NCBI GenBank assembly: GCA_016866255.1
Contig: VGMY01000011.1
Span: forward strand, 1-64,000
Source of the DNA: Bacteroidota bacterium
Lineage (GTDB): Bacteria; Bacteroidota; Bacteroidia; Flavobacteriales_D; Crocinitomicaceae
DNA length: 64,000 nucleotides
Reading direction: 5' to 3'
A program made the translations under genes and the position numbers. Numbering within the stretch: position 1 is the stretch's first letter; each line of letters starts with the position of its first letter. Under the pieces are notes generated by a model, which searched no databases, had not been told where the DNA came from, and saw only the letters and a list, made by a program, of their open reading frames with translations. Positions 44,177-53,252 of the stretch are shown in pieces.

Positions 44177-45309
44177 TTTTTCGGGGCTTTGCGTTTTTTT
44201 ATAACGCTTTTCTTATCCTGAATTTCTTTAACCTGTTCTTTCGTCGCATGATCGGTGAGTTGTTCTACCGTTTCAACCATGGGAAGGTAATTATCTTTTA
44301 GCGTTTCATATTCTACCGACGCAGCTTTCCCACAATCTAAATAACTCAACGATTTCATTAATTTTCGATTTTGTTGGAGAATTGTTGCGTCAGAAGACTC
44401 GTTGGGGTACACGAAAACCAAGCCAACGGGAACCATATCATTCTGAAAGGACTCCAAATAGGCACTGGGAATGGTCATGGAAAAAGCAAAGGTTTTCTCT
44501 GGATTCAATAGGACCAGATCCTTAAAAAAAGCCACATCTACGGACTTTTGAGAAGGTATTTTTAAGCCCTTATTTTGCAACAACATACGGTATTGTGGGC
44601 TTTGCAAGAACTCCAAGGAGGCATTGATAATTTTAGAATTCTTGTGTTGAAGTTGTTCGAACAAAAAACCAAACGTGTCCCATCGACCGTGGCTTACTAA
44701 AACTGCATCGAGAGGTGTTGAGGCGAACAAATCCTGTCCATAACATCGTAAATTTTGAGGAAAAGAACCCAAGCTATCCAATCGATTTAACCTTGTACTT
44801 AAACTGACGCTATCCCCCGTAACTACGGCATCAGCGCACCATAATTCCAAAATTGAAGCATCGTTCGGTTTTGCCTTTACTGCCCTTTCTAGCCAATAGG
44901 CCCTAGAGGCATCGTAATTACCCAGTTCATAAAACAAGGCGCCGTTGGTCGGCTCTGATGGGTTGATTGAATTGGCGTTCATGTACAATCGGTCCAATTC
45001 CTGCTCTTGAGTTGGGTCTGCGGAACGGGAGCGGGTATTCATCCTCACCGCAGATTTGGCAGCCTTGAATTTATGGACCTCTGCATCGTAGGCATTGAAT
45101 TCCTGTCGGGCTCCTCTCACGTTCATGTCCTCCGCACCTCCGTATGTAAAAACGGAGTCGGTCTCAAAAGCGGGAATGATGGATTCTTCCTGTGGTGGTA
45201 AATTTCCATTGCTGTTATTGCTTTGAGGAACTTGAGCAAATAACAACCCTGGCAAGAGAAGAGACCATGAAAATTGCAGGTAAAAAGTCGAGTATTTCAT
45301 GCCGATCAT
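44173..45309 (-). CDS. exported protein of unknown function in ECF sigma operon
   Basis: The 378-residue product has a signal peptide (YSTFYLQFSWSLLLPGLLFA); an ATG at 45300, giving MKYSTF, is an equally good start. The middle has a tetratricopeptide-like unit (GALFYELGNYDASRAYWLER, AVKAKPNDASILELWCADA). The C-terminus is Lys-rich. No family is recognised. It is the first gene of the ECF sigma operon (ATGA overlap with sigma), so it may be a sensor or substrate linked to that regulator. Confidence 0.65.
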   Translation of the reverse strand: MIGMKYSTFYLQFSWSLLLPGLLFAQVPQSNNSNGNLPPQEESIIPAFETDSVFTYGGAEDMNVRGARQEFNAYDAEVHKFKAAKSAVRMNTRSRSADPTQEQELDRLYMNANSINPSEPTNGALFYELGNYDASRAYWLERAVKAKPNDASILELWCADAVVTGDSVSLSTRLNRLDSLGSFPQNLRCYGQDLFASTPLDAVLVSHGRWDTFGFLFEQLQHKNSKIINASLEFLQSPQYRMLLQNKGLKIPSQKSVDVAFFKDLVLLNPEKTFAFSMTIPSAYLESFQNDMVPVGLVFVYPNESSDATILQQNRKLMKSLSYLDCGKAASVEYETLKDNYLPMVETVEQLTDHATKEQVKEIQDKKSVIKKRKAPKK

Positions 45310-45373
45310 TACATCTGTTCAAGAAAAAGGTTCATTCGGTAAATTTAGTACAATTAGACCATAGAATATTCCG

Positions 45374-45381
45374 TAAGTTTG
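45374..45381 (+). promoter_or_regulatory. candidate -7 box upstream of the beta-helix lipoprotein
   Basis: TAAGTTTG matches TAnnTTTG and lies 16 bp before the ATG at 45398. No clear -33 TTG is seen. Confidence 0.4.
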
Positions 45382-45397
45382 TGCGTTACCCCAGCTA

Positions 45398-46777
45398 ATG
45401 AAAGTGTTCTATTTCCTTTATTGCGTCATCCTTGCTCTTATCTTCAGCAAGGCGCTTACCAGTTGTAAAAAACTAAAGCCCTTTTCCCAAGAAAATATTT
45501 ATTTTTCTAAAGACACCGTCGTATTTGACACGATTTTCACGACTGTTGGTTCTACAACCCAACAATTTAAAATTTACAATCCCTCCAATAAATCCGTAAA
45601 AATTGAAGAAATTGAATTGATGGGAGGGGCTGGTTCTCCTTTTAGAATCAATGTTGATGGAGTAAAAGGCACCAATCTTGGAGAAATGACCTTAGAGGGA
45701 AAAGACAGTTTGTTTGCCTTTGTAGAAGTTACGTTAGCGGTCAACGGTCAAAATTTACCCCTGATTATTGAAGACTCCATCAGATTTAGAACGAACGGTA
45801 AAGACCAATATGTGAAACTGGCCGTTTGGGGTCAAGACGCATATTTCCACTACAAAGATTTAAACGAAGGAACTTGGCCAAACGATAAACCTCATGTGAT
45901 TTACGGATATGCGGCCGTGGACTCTTCAAAAACCTTAACCATTCCCGCTGGAACAAACATTTACCTCCATAAAAATGCACTTTTATATGTCTACAAAGGC
46001 TCTCTTCAGGTTCAAGGTGCATTGAACCAAGAAGTAGTTTTTCAAGGCGATCGTTTAGAAGCCATGTACGACGAAATTCCCGGTCAATACTATGGTGTTT
46101 ACTTTCACGAAGCCTTACCGTCAAGCATCAATTACGCCATTATTAAAAACGGAACGTCAGGCATACACCTCTTTCATGAAGACCCTTCTAACACGGGCTA
46201 CACGCTCCAATTGAACAATACCCGGATTTTCAACATGTCGCGGTACGGTGTTTTTATTTATTCAGGAGCCAAAGTACGGGCTGAGAACTGCATCATTCAT
46301 AGCAATGAAACGCACGCATTACTGGTACTCGAAGGAGGCGATTTTAATTTCAACCATTGTAATTTATTAGGATTCGGTTCTGCCAAAGCATCTGCGGTTG
46401 GAATTAGCAACTATTACGCAAATCCCATCTCGGGAATTACCAATGTTGGATCCATCCATGAAGGGACTATGACCAACTGTATCATTTATGGAAACGACGA
46501 CTTTAATTTGGCCATCGACACCCTTCCAATGAACGGAGTGAACTTAAACTTTCAATTTTCACATTGTTTAATTCGCAGCGACTCGGTTTTCTCGGATCCT
46601 TTTTACACCAACGTTCTTTGGAACCAAAACCCCTTATTCGAAAATACGGCTCAGGGTGATTTTCTCTATTTACCAAATTCTCCCTTAAACGGAAATGGTT
46701 TTAATACTGGGCTAAGCCTTGATATTTTGGGAAATCCAAGACAGAATCCTCCGGACATTGGAGCCGTAGAATTATAA
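45398..46777 (+). CDS. lipoprotein with right-handed beta-helix repeats
   Basis: The 459-residue product has a lipobox (FSKALTSCKK). After an Ig-like domain (about 30-150: TTQQFKIYNPSNKSVKIEEI) the region 180-400 consists of parallel beta-helix rungs: ALLYVYKGSLQVQGALNQEV, INYAIIKNGTSGIHLF, GVFIYSGAKVRAENCII, LVLEGGDFNFNHCNL and TNCIIYGNDDF. It ends with a LDILGNPRQNPPDIGAVEL segment common to choice-of-anchor-Q type proteins. It is probably a surface or periplasmic lipoprotein acting on polysaccharide; the ligand is unknown. It appears to be a single gene. Confidence 0.8.
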   Translation: MKVFYFLYCVILALIFSKALTSCKKLKPFSQENIYFSKDTVVFDTIFTTVGSTTQQFKIYNPSNKSVKIEEIELMGGAGSPFRINVDGVKGTNLGEMTLEGKDSLFAFVEVTLAVNGQNLPLIIEDSIRFRTNGKDQYVKLAVWGQDAYFHYKDLNEGTWPNDKPHVIYGYAAVDSSKTLTIPAGTNIYLHKNALLYVYKGSLQVQGALNQEVVFQGDRLEAMYDEIPGQYYGVYFHEALPSSINYAIIKNGTSGIHLFHEDPSNTGYTLQLNNTRIFNMSRYGVFIYSGAKVRAENCIIHSNETHALLVLEGGDFNFNHCNLLGFGSAKASAVGISNYYANPISGITNVGSIHEGTMTNCIIYGNDDFNLAIDTLPMNGVNLNFQFSHCLIRSDSVFSDPFYTNVLWNQNPLFENTAQGDFLYLPNSPLNGNGFNTGLSLDILGNPRQNPPDIGAVEL

Positions 46778-46798
46778 AAAAAGCCGCATTTCTGCAGC
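46776..46798 (-). terminator. intrinsic terminator of mdh
   Basis: On the minus strand the stem GCTGCA/TGCGGC (six pairs, one G-T) with a GAAA loop is followed by seven T residues. It begins 26 bp after the mdh stop and reaches the end of the convergent lipoprotein gene. Confidence 0.75.
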
Positions 46799-46824
46799 CT
46801 TTCAATGGGTCATGAGATGCCGGC

Positions 46825-47763
46825 TTAAGCGTTCGCGTTCATGTTGTCGAGAACATCCATTACGCTTTTAACGGCCTCGGCAGATTCTGTCAGTAAGGCT
46901 TTTTCTGCATCGTTCAACTGAAGTTCAATGATTTTCTCGATACCGTTTTTACCGAGAACAACAGGAACTCCGAGGTAAATATCGTTCAACCCATATTCAC
47001 CTTGTAACCAGGCGCATACTGGGAAAATTCGTTTTTGATCGCGTACAATAGCTTCCACCATTTGCGCAGCAGCCGCTCCAGGGGCATACCATGCGGAAGT
47101 ACCCAACAATTTCACAATCTCGCCTCCTCCAAACTTGGTGCGCTCGATGATTTCGTTCAATTTATCTTCCGCAATAAGTTCCGTAACAGGAATTCCCGAT
47201 ACGGTGGTATATCTCGGAAGCGGAACCATGGTATCCCCGTGACCTCCCATTAGTACTGCTTGAATGTCTTTTGGCGAAACGTTGAGTTCTGTGGCCAAAA
47301 AAGCTCGATATCTAGCAGTATCCAAAATACCAGCCATTCCAAAAACTTTTTTTGAATCCGTTTTTGCATTGAGGTAAGCGCAATACGTCATAACATCCAA
47401 CGGATTGGAAACTACGATAATAATGGCATTAGGTGATTGTGCAACAATGTTTTCGGTTACGGTCTTCACAATACCCGCATTGGTGGCAATTAAATCATCG
47501 CGTGACATGCCGGGCTTACGAGGTAAACCAGAGGTAATTACCACAACATCCGAATCTTTGGTCGTTGTGTAGTCATTGGTAGAGCCAATTGTTCGAGAGT
47601 CGTATTGGTTAATAGGAGCTGTTTGCCAAATGTCGAGAGCCTTCCCTTCCGCAAAACCCTCCTTAATATCGAGCAAGATTATTTCATTAGCCACTTCTCT
47701 TGAGGCCAATACATCTGCGCAAGTGGCTCCAACATTTCCGGCACCAACAACGGTAATTTTCAT
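46825..47763 (-). CDS. mdh: malate dehydrogenase
   Basis: The 312-residue enzyme is of the LDH-like MDH type: Rossmann start KITVVGAGNVGATCA, ILLDIKEG with the NAD-binding Asp, GLPRKPGMSRDDL (the substrate-loop Arg pair), VVSNPLDVMTY and the catalytic His in MGGHGDTMVPL. It interconverts malate and oxaloacetate with NAD in the TCA cycle. It appears to be a single gene with its own terminator. A near-consensus TAATTTCG box lies on the minus strand upstream of the ATG. Confidence 0.96.
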   Translation of the reverse strand: MKITVVGAGNVGATCADVLASREVANEIILLDIKEGFAEGKALDIWQTAPINQYDSRTIGSTNDYTTTKDSDVVVITSGLPRKPGMSRDDLIATNAGIVKTVTENIVAQSPNAIIIVVSNPLDVMTYCAYLNAKTDSKKVFGMAGILDTARYRAFLATELNVSPKDIQAVLMGGHGDTMVPLPRYTTVSGIPVTELIAEDKLNEIIERTKFGGGEIVKLLGTSAWYAPGAAAAQMVEAIVRDQKRIFPVCAWLQGEYGLNDIYLGVPVVLGKNGIEKIIELQLNDAEKALLTESAEAVKSVMDVLDNMNANA

Positions 47764-47908
47764 AAGTTGAGAAGTTTTATTAGTTTTCTAATCGTTTTGC
47801 GAAATTACTACAAGAAGTTTAATTTTAACCAAAATCGAAAAAGATTAGTAGAATTTATTTCTTGACAAGCAACTACAAATTATAACCTAACGTAAAGTAT
47901 TTAAAGTC

Positions 47909-48472
47909 TTGGAGAATCTTAAAGATCTAGTTGAGGGCTGTATCAGAAAAGAGCGAAAAGCCCAACACCGATTCTTTGAGTTGTACTACGGTAAAATGAT
48001 GTCGGTATGCTTACGGTACATCAAGGATAGAGATAGCGCACAAGAGGTACTTCAAGACGGGTTTATAAAGGTCTTTGACAAATTGGATTTATTTGATTTT
48101 CGCGGCTCTATAGAAGGATGGATGCGCAGAATATTTTCGAATACAGCAATTGATGCAATTCGTAAAGCAAAGCGCAATCCTTTTTTATCGGAAAACGATA
48201 ACGATTTTAAGGATCCCGGAGTAAATCAAATAGAGGAAACGGAAGATTTGGAAATGCTTCAACTGTCCTATCAAAAAGCAATGGATTGCGTTAACCATCT
48301 CTCACCCGCCTATCGAACGGTTTTTAACCTTTACGTATTTGAAGAGTATTCCCACAAAGAAATTGCGGAAATCCTCGGAATAAGTGAAGGTACTTCCAAG
48401 TCCAATTTGGCCAAGGCTCGCATTAACTTGCAGAAAATGTTAGAAAAGAAAAATGTAAATAAAGTCTATTGA
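47909..48472 (+). CDS. sigma-70 family (ECF) RNA polymerase sigma factor
   Basis: The start is a TTG at 47909: a stop lies in frame 21 bases upstream and the only later ATG codons fall inside region 2. The 187-residue product has region 2 (RFFELYYGKMMSVCLRYIKD, AQEVLQDGFIKVFDKLD, GSIEGWMRRIFSNTAIDAIR) and region 4 (HLSPAYRTVFNLYVFEEYSH, KEIAEILGISEGTSKSNLAK). It belongs to the common Bacteroidota ECF group whose partner gene directly follows; that gene starts 3 bp after this stop. Confidence 0.92.
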   Translation: MENLKDLVEGCIRKERKAQHRFFELYYGKMMSVCLRYIKDRDSAQEVLQDGFIKVFDKLDLFDFRGSIEGWMRRIFSNTAIDAIRKAKRNPFLSENDNDFKDPGVNQIEETEDLEMLQLSYQKAMDCVNHLSPAYRTVFNLYVFEEYSHKEIAEILGISEGTSKSNLAKARINLQKMLEKKNVNKVY

Positions 48473-48475
48473 AAC

Positions 48476-49741
48476 ATGAGTAGTTTAGACGACCTATTTA
48501 AAAAGACCCTAGAATCCCAAAGCGAGCCCTACAACCCCGCAGCTTGGGAAAATTTATCCAAACGACTCGACGCTGCAGTTCCACCGAGAACCAATCCGTT
48601 TCTCAAATGGGGACTGCCGAGTCTGGCTGTGTTAGTTGGGGCTGTAGCCACATGGTATTTTACTTCGGGAAGCGAGGTGGAGAAAGTTCAAGTTGCTGAC
48701 AAGAACAAAACTGTTAGAAAGGAAACCGATGTTCAAAAACCGGAAAATGCGAAACAGGCTCCCAACAACCTGGACATGCAAACCCCCAAACCTCAGGAAC
48801 AAGACAAGTTCATACAGGTTGAAACGAACAACTACGATCCGACGGCAATAGCGTTCTCTGACGCACAACCGACCTTTCGTCAATCAAGCGGCGCAAACGA
48901 CAAAACATCCAACGAACCAACGTCTCTTCAAAGCTCTGATGAAATAAACAACGCCCCAGTTACTTCAACCAAAGAGGGAGAAGAAATCGTAAATAACTTT
49001 GCTTCTTTGGTCCTTCCCACCTGTGAAAACCAGCCAATGGAGGTTCACAACGGGAACGCCTTTGCGGTCATTATTCGAACCAAAGAGCAGGAAGTGAAAA
49101 TAACCGCCAACTCCTCGAGCAAAATCAAATTAACGGAAGGCGCCTATGAAATCGTTCACTCCGTTTCAGGGTTAACCCTTCAAAACCACGTTGTGGTTGG
49201 AGTATCCAACAGTGAAATCGTGATCGGAGAACTTTACTACACCGCCGGACTGCCGTTACGTCACGCATCCGTCAAAAGCGACAACGCGGTGACAGATATT
49301 TCTGCGCAAGGCACGCGCGTTTCATGCTGCAGCAAAGAAATGGACATGTTAACTTTCAATAAAGGCTCCTACACGCTGAGTGTCGAAACCACCAACGAAC
49401 AGGGTTGTCGTGGAAAGTCGATTGAAACGTTTTACGTTGCCGAGGATTATAACTTGTTGGCGGTCAATGCGTTTGAACCCTTGTCGCAAGACTTGCGCAA
49501 AAGCAATTTCATTCCTTTTGCCCTAACACAGCGCAATACTCCATTTAGGATGATCATTGTTGATCCCAGTGATGGTGGTATTGTTTATGAAACTTCAGAT
49601 GCCTTACTGCCATGGGACGGTATTGATAAACGAAACGGAAAATTAGCTGACACCAACAAAGCTTACGTTTGGAAAGTCAGCTTATCAAAGCCTGAACCAG
49701 GCGAAAAAGTAGACTATATGGGAACGATAGTCAGAATGTAA
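48476..49741 (+). CDS. membrane anti-sigma-like protein with CHU_C-like C-terminal domain
   Basis: The 421-residue product has a cytosolic N-terminal stretch (1-42: LDDLFKKTLESQSEPYNPAA, WENLSKRLD), a transmembrane helix (about 44-63, KWGLPSLAVLVGAVATWYF) and a long Gln/Asn/Lys linker. A PEGA-like beta domain lies at about 180-260 (VEVHNGNAFAVII-like start). The last 90 residues resemble the gliding motility-associated C-terminal fold: FIPFALTQRNTPFRMIIVDP, LPWDGIDKRNGKL, AYVWKVSL and a closing MGTIVRM. The gene follows the sigma factor gene by 3 bp. A surface-type domain on an inner-membrane regulator is unusual. Confidence 0.72.
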   Translation: MSSLDDLFKKTLESQSEPYNPAAWENLSKRLDAAVPPRTNPFLKWGLPSLAVLVGAVATWYFTSGSEVEKVQVADKNKTVRKETDVQKPENAKQAPNNLDMQTPKPQEQDKFIQVETNNYDPTAIAFSDAQPTFRQSSGANDKTSNEPTSLQSSDEINNAPVTSTKEGEEIVNNFASLVLPTCENQPMEVHNGNAFAVIIRTKEQEVKITANSSSKIKLTEGAYEIVHSVSGLTLQNHVVVGVSNSEIVIGELYYTAGLPLRHASVKSDNAVTDISAQGTRVSCCSKEMDMLTFNKGSYTLSVETTNEQGCRGKSIETFYVAEDYNLLAVNAFEPLSQDLRKSNFIPFALTQRNTPFRMIIVDPSDGGIVYETSDALLPWDGIDKRNGKLADTNKAYVWKVSLSKPEPGEKVDYMGTIVRM

Positions 49742-49769
49742 GAAATCCCTCTCCAGAATATAAAAATGT

Positions 49770-49801
49770 AAGGATAATTCCTCGGAATTATCCTTATTTT
49801 T
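49770..49801 (+). terminator. intrinsic terminator after the sigma/anti-sigma pair
   Basis: The stem AAGGATAATTCC/GGAATTATCCTT has twelve perfect pairs around a two-base centre and is followed by ATTTTT. It lies 29 bp after the stop and 20 bp before the mutL ATG. A T run on one side only makes it directional. Confidence 0.85.
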
Positions 49802-49820
49802 GTTCAGAGACATAGTTTAC

Positions 49821-51629
49821 ATGCAGGTAATTAAGCGCCTTCCTATCCATTTATCGAACCAAATTGCTGCCGGTGAAGTAGTTCAACGTCCCGCCTCGGT
49901 CGTCAAGGAACTGCTGGAAAATTCCATCGATGCGGGATCTACGGAAATTGTTGTGTCGATAAAAGATGGGGGCAGAACCTTAATCTCGATTTCCGATAAC
50001 GGGACGGGTATGAATGAACAAGACGCCTTAGTATGTTTTGAAAGGTATGCGACAAGCAAGCTGAGTTCTATCGATGATTTGTTTCAACTGAGAACTATGG
50101 GATTTCGCGGAGAAGCTCTGGCCTCTATTGCCGCAGTTTCCCAAGTTGATTTAAAGACAAGAATTCAGGGTGCTGCAACAGGAATCCATGTGCGTTTTGA
50201 AGGAGGAAACCTCATATCCCAAGAAGAACTGATCTGTGCAAAAGGCACCCTAATGGAGGTAAAAAACTTATTTTTCAACATTCCTGCGCGCAGAAATTTT
50301 CTTAAATCGGACTCCATTGAATTTAACCACATTGAGGATGCCTTCCTATGCGTTGCTCTAGCCCACCCAGAAGTTTCATTGGTCTTGCACAACAATAATC
50401 AGCCGGTATACAATTTAGACGCCTCCAACTTTAAACGCCGTATTTCAGAAATACTCGGAAAGGGAGGGGCTGACAAAATATTTCCCATTTCCTCCGATAC
50501 GGATATTGTCTCCATTCATGGGTTTCTCGGAAAACCGGAAACGGCTAAAAAAACTCGAGGCAACCAATTCTTTTTTGCCAATCGGAGATTCTTTAAAAAC
50601 AGCTACCTGAATCATGCTGTTCAACGTGCCTTTGAAAACCTCATACCCGATAAAACACACCCAGTTTATTTTATATTTTTCGACATCAAACCTGAAAAAA
50701 TGGATGTAAATATTCATCCTACCAAAACGGAAATCAAATTTGAAGAAGAAAGATCTATCTATTCGTTGTTACTTAGCACCATTCGTCAATCTTTGGGGAA
50801 ATATAATTTGATGCCAAGTTTGGATTTCGAACTAGAAACTGCCTTTGATTTGCCTTCAAGTTTTCGTCAACACCCCGTACAAGAACCTACAATTCTCGTT
50901 GATCCATCGTTTAACCCGTTTAACTCGGAAAAAAAATCAAGAGAAAAAACGTTCAGCCCAGCCATCAAAAAGGAAGGTTTTGGTTCGGGCGTTCCTAACA
51001 CATCAGATTGGAAAGAATTTTATCAGGTTACCGAAGAGCCTGTCACTTCCAACCCCATCCCCGAATTAAACACCCATGTTGCTACTGAATTTATAGGTTC
51101 CGGTAAATACCTGCTGGCTAAAATTTCCTCCGGCCTCTTACTCATCGACACAAAAAGGGCTTTAGAGCGAATCTTATACGATGAGAGCATTGAAGCTTTT
51201 GTGAAACATCCGTTAAATAGCCAAATGCTTTTGTTTCCGATTGAAAAGTCGCTCGAAAAACACGAGCTTCGTTTAATCCAACCTCACACTGCTTTATTGG
51301 AACAGTTTGGATTTAAATTTGAAATTCAAGATACCTTATTAACGATTAGTGGCGCTCCCGAAATATTGCATGATGAAGGAATCCTAACCTGTTTCGAAGC
51401 GTTTATGAACCGATTGGAAATGGAAGATCAACAACAACAAGATTTGGCCCACATTCTTTTGGCGGATATGGCGAAGACTTCCGCGAAGTATTATCAAATC
51501 GGCAATAAAAGTGAAATGCAGCAACTTGTCGATCAATTGTTCCGTTGTTCGGACCACCACTTAAGTCCTAGCCACGAAAAAATAATTTCCATTGTCCGAA
51601 ATGAAGACTTAACACAATTTTTGAAATAA
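49821..51629 (+). CDS. mutL: DNA mismatch repair protein MutL
   Basis: The ATG at 49821 is chosen because MutL always begins at IKRLPxxLSNQIAAGEVVQRP; an upstream TTG at 49800 lies in the terminator. The 602-residue product shows the GHKL ATPase motifs (ELLENSIDAGST, SDNGTGM, TMGFRGEALASIAAVS), KGTLMEVKNLFFNIPARRNFL and NVHPTK-type VNIHPTKTEIKF. The C-terminal dimer domain (about 420-600) is present; the clear QxxLLIPxx endonuclease motif DQHAAHERxxYE is not seen, the equivalent reading LIDTKRALERILYDE. MutL couples MutS recognition to strand processing. Confidence 0.95.
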   Translation: MQVIKRLPIHLSNQIAAGEVVQRPASVVKELLENSIDAGSTEIVVSIKDGGRTLISISDNGTGMNEQDALVCFERYATSKLSSIDDLFQLRTMGFRGEALASIAAVSQVDLKTRIQGAATGIHVRFEGGNLISQEELICAKGTLMEVKNLFFNIPARRNFLKSDSIEFNHIEDAFLCVALAHPEVSLVLHNNNQPVYNLDASNFKRRISEILGKGGADKIFPISSDTDIVSIHGFLGKPETAKKTRGNQFFFANRRFFKNSYLNHAVQRAFENLIPDKTHPVYFIFFDIKPEKMDVNIHPTKTEIKFEEERSIYSLLLSTIRQSLGKYNLMPSLDFELETAFDLPSSFRQHPVQEPTILVDPSFNPFNSEKKSREKTFSPAIKKEGFGSGVPNTSDWKEFYQVTEEPVTSNPIPELNTHVATEFIGSGKYLLAKISSGLLLIDTKRALERILYDESIEAFVKHPLNSQMLLFPIEKSLEKHELRLIQPHTALLEQFGFKFEIQDTLLTISGAPEILHDEGILTCFEAFMNRLEMEDQQQQDLAHILLADMAKTSAKYYQIGNKSEMQQLVDQLFRCSDHHLSPSHEKIISIVRNEDLTQFLK

Positions 51630-51632
51630 ATT

Positions 51633-52397
51633 ATGCTTAACAACGTACCACAGGTTACCAAAAACCTGCTCATTATCAACATTTTGGTCTTTATCCTAAC
51701 CTATCTGTTGGGAGCAAAAGGCCTTGATTTAAAGGGACTGCTCGGTACACATTATATAGGTTCACCGCTTTTTCAACCATTTCAAGTAATCACCCATATG
51801 TTTGCTCACGACGGATTCTGGCATATCCTGATGAATATGTGGTTATTCGTTATGTTAGGGGGGTATTTGGAAAGGCTTTGGGGACCAAAACGATTTTTCA
51901 TTTTCTTTCTACTTTGCGGATTTGCGGCATTCCTGCTTCAAAATACCATCACAGCCTTCGATATTTTTAGCCTCAAGGGTAAATTATCCGCCTCCGGGTA
52001 TGACGTATCAACCGTTAACTATTACATAAAAAATTCGTCCGATATGGAGTCTTGTTTCACGGAGATTGCCAAACATTATCAATTGCTCACGATACCCGAC
52101 GATTTAGCGTATTATGTTGCTAACTCCTACTCAACCATGCTCGGCGCTTCAGGAGCTGTATTTGGAGTTCTTGCTGCTTTTGCTGTACTGTTTCCAAATC
52201 AAGAATTTCTGCTGTATTTTGCCCTTCCGGTAAAAGCAAAATATTTGGTTGGAGCGTATTTTGTCTTCGAATTGTACATGGCATTACAAAACAATCCGAG
52301 CGATCGGGTAGCCCACCTTGCGCATGTGGGAGGAGCGATAATGGGAGCGCTAATTGTTATTTATTGGCGTAAAACTGACCGCAATCAATTCTATTAA
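51633..52397 (+). CDS. rhomboid-family intramembrane serine protease
   Basis: The 254-residue six-helix membrane protein has the first-loop WR-like HMFAHDGFWHILMNMWLFVM, the catalytic Ser in LGASGAVFGVLAAF (near residue 173) and the catalytic His in HLAHVGGAIMG (near 228). A soluble insert of about 55 residues, between LQNTITAFDIFSL and the Ser helix, is unusual in length. Rhomboids cut within membranes. It starts 3 bp after mutL and is followed 3 bp later by a second rhomboid gene. Confidence 0.92.
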   Translation: MLNNVPQVTKNLLIINILVFILTYLLGAKGLDLKGLLGTHYIGSPLFQPFQVITHMFAHDGFWHILMNMWLFVMLGGYLERLWGPKRFFIFFLLCGFAAFLLQNTITAFDIFSLKGKLSASGYDVSTVNYYIKNSSDMESCFTEIAKHYQLLTIPDDLAYYVANSYSTMLGASGAVFGVLAAFAVLFPNQEFLLYFALPVKAKYLVGAYFVFELYMALQNNPSDRVAHLAHVGGAIMGALIVIYWRKTDRNQFY

Positions 52398-52400
52398 TCG

Positions 52401-53252
52401 ATGCAATCAAGGAACCTTTTGGATGAATTGAAATTTCAAATTACCAACGGAAAGGTAACAGTCCGCTTGATTTTAATTAATCTGGCCGTATTTATCTTGT
52501 TGATGTTATCTTTTATCCTGAATAAATTGAATGTATTTGAATTCAATCTAATAAATGCTTTTCGATTCCCAACGAATTTAGCGGAGTTAGGGTTCAAGCC
52601 CTGGACCCTTCTTTGCGCTATTTTTACTCATTTCAGTTTAAACCACTTTTTTTTCAATATGCTTTTTTTGTTTTTCTCAGGCCTTATGTTCGAGCAATTA
52701 TTTGGCGGCAGAAAATTGATTTATTTATACCTATTGGGCGGAATAGTTGGCAATCTTCTGGAACTTTTGTCAACTCTGGTGATGCCTGATAGGTTTCCAT
52801 CGCATTATGTAGTAGGTGCAAGCGGTTCAATTATGGCGATTTTTACCGCAATTGCCATTTACCGCCCCAAAACCCCGGTGCTTCTTCTAGGAATTGTCCC
52901 TATCCCAATTTACATCCTCGCATTATTTTTTTTAGTCAAAGACCTTGTCGGGTTAGGCAGCAAAGATGAAATTGCTCATTTTGCACATCTTGGTGGCGCG
53001 TTGATGGGCTTTCTTTCGCAATTGCCTGCGAGCAGTAAACACAATTTACTGAGTCGCCTTAGCAATTTAGGTAGCAGAGATCCATCGAAACGTTCTCAGC
53101 AAAAGCGTTTTAAAACTGATGAGGAATATAATCAGGAAAAAATGAACCATCAGGAAAAAACCGATAAAATTTTAGACAAAATTGCAAAATCCGGTTACGA
53201 CTCTCTCAGTCGTCAGGAAAAAGAATTTTTATTCAAACAGGGCCAGAAATGA
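52401..53252 (+). CDS. rhomboid-family intramembrane protease, second copy
   Basis: The 283-residue product is related to the preceding one. It has FTHFSLNHFFFNMLFLFFSG in the loop 1/helix 2 region, the catalytic Ser in VVGASGSIMAIFTA and His in HFAHLGGALMGFLSQ. A C-terminal cytosolic tail of about 70 residues (KRFKTDEEYNQEKMNHQEKT, SLSRQEKEFLFKQ) resembles the DUF6576-type tails of Bacteroidota rhomboids. The start is 3 bp after the first rhomboid and the stop overlaps the next gene (ATGA). Confidence 0.92.
   Translation: MQSRNLLDELKFQITNGKVTVRLILINLAVFILLMLSFILNKLNVFEFNLINAFRFPTNLAELGFKPWTLLCAIFTHFSLNHFFFNMLFLFFSGLMFEQLFGGRKLIYLYLLGGIVGNLLELLSTLVMPDRFPSHYVVGASGSIMAIFTAIAIYRPKTPVLLLGIVPIPIYILALFFLVKDLVGLGSKDEIAHFAHLGGALMGFLSQLPASSKHNLLSRLSNLGSRDPSKRSQQKRFKTDEEYNQEKMNHQEKTDKILDKIAKSGYDSLSRQEKEFLFKQGQK

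Noticed and set aside
47779-47792. Small hairpin ATTAG-TTTT-CTAAT upstream of mdh
   Set aside because: The five-pair AT-rich stem could occur by chance and no T run or known regulator site is attached.
47862-47886. TTGACA...TATAAC promoter of the E. coli type upstream of the sigma factor gene
   Set aside because: The spacer is only 13 bp and this organism uses TAnnTTTG promoters; the match is probably chance in AT-rich DNA.
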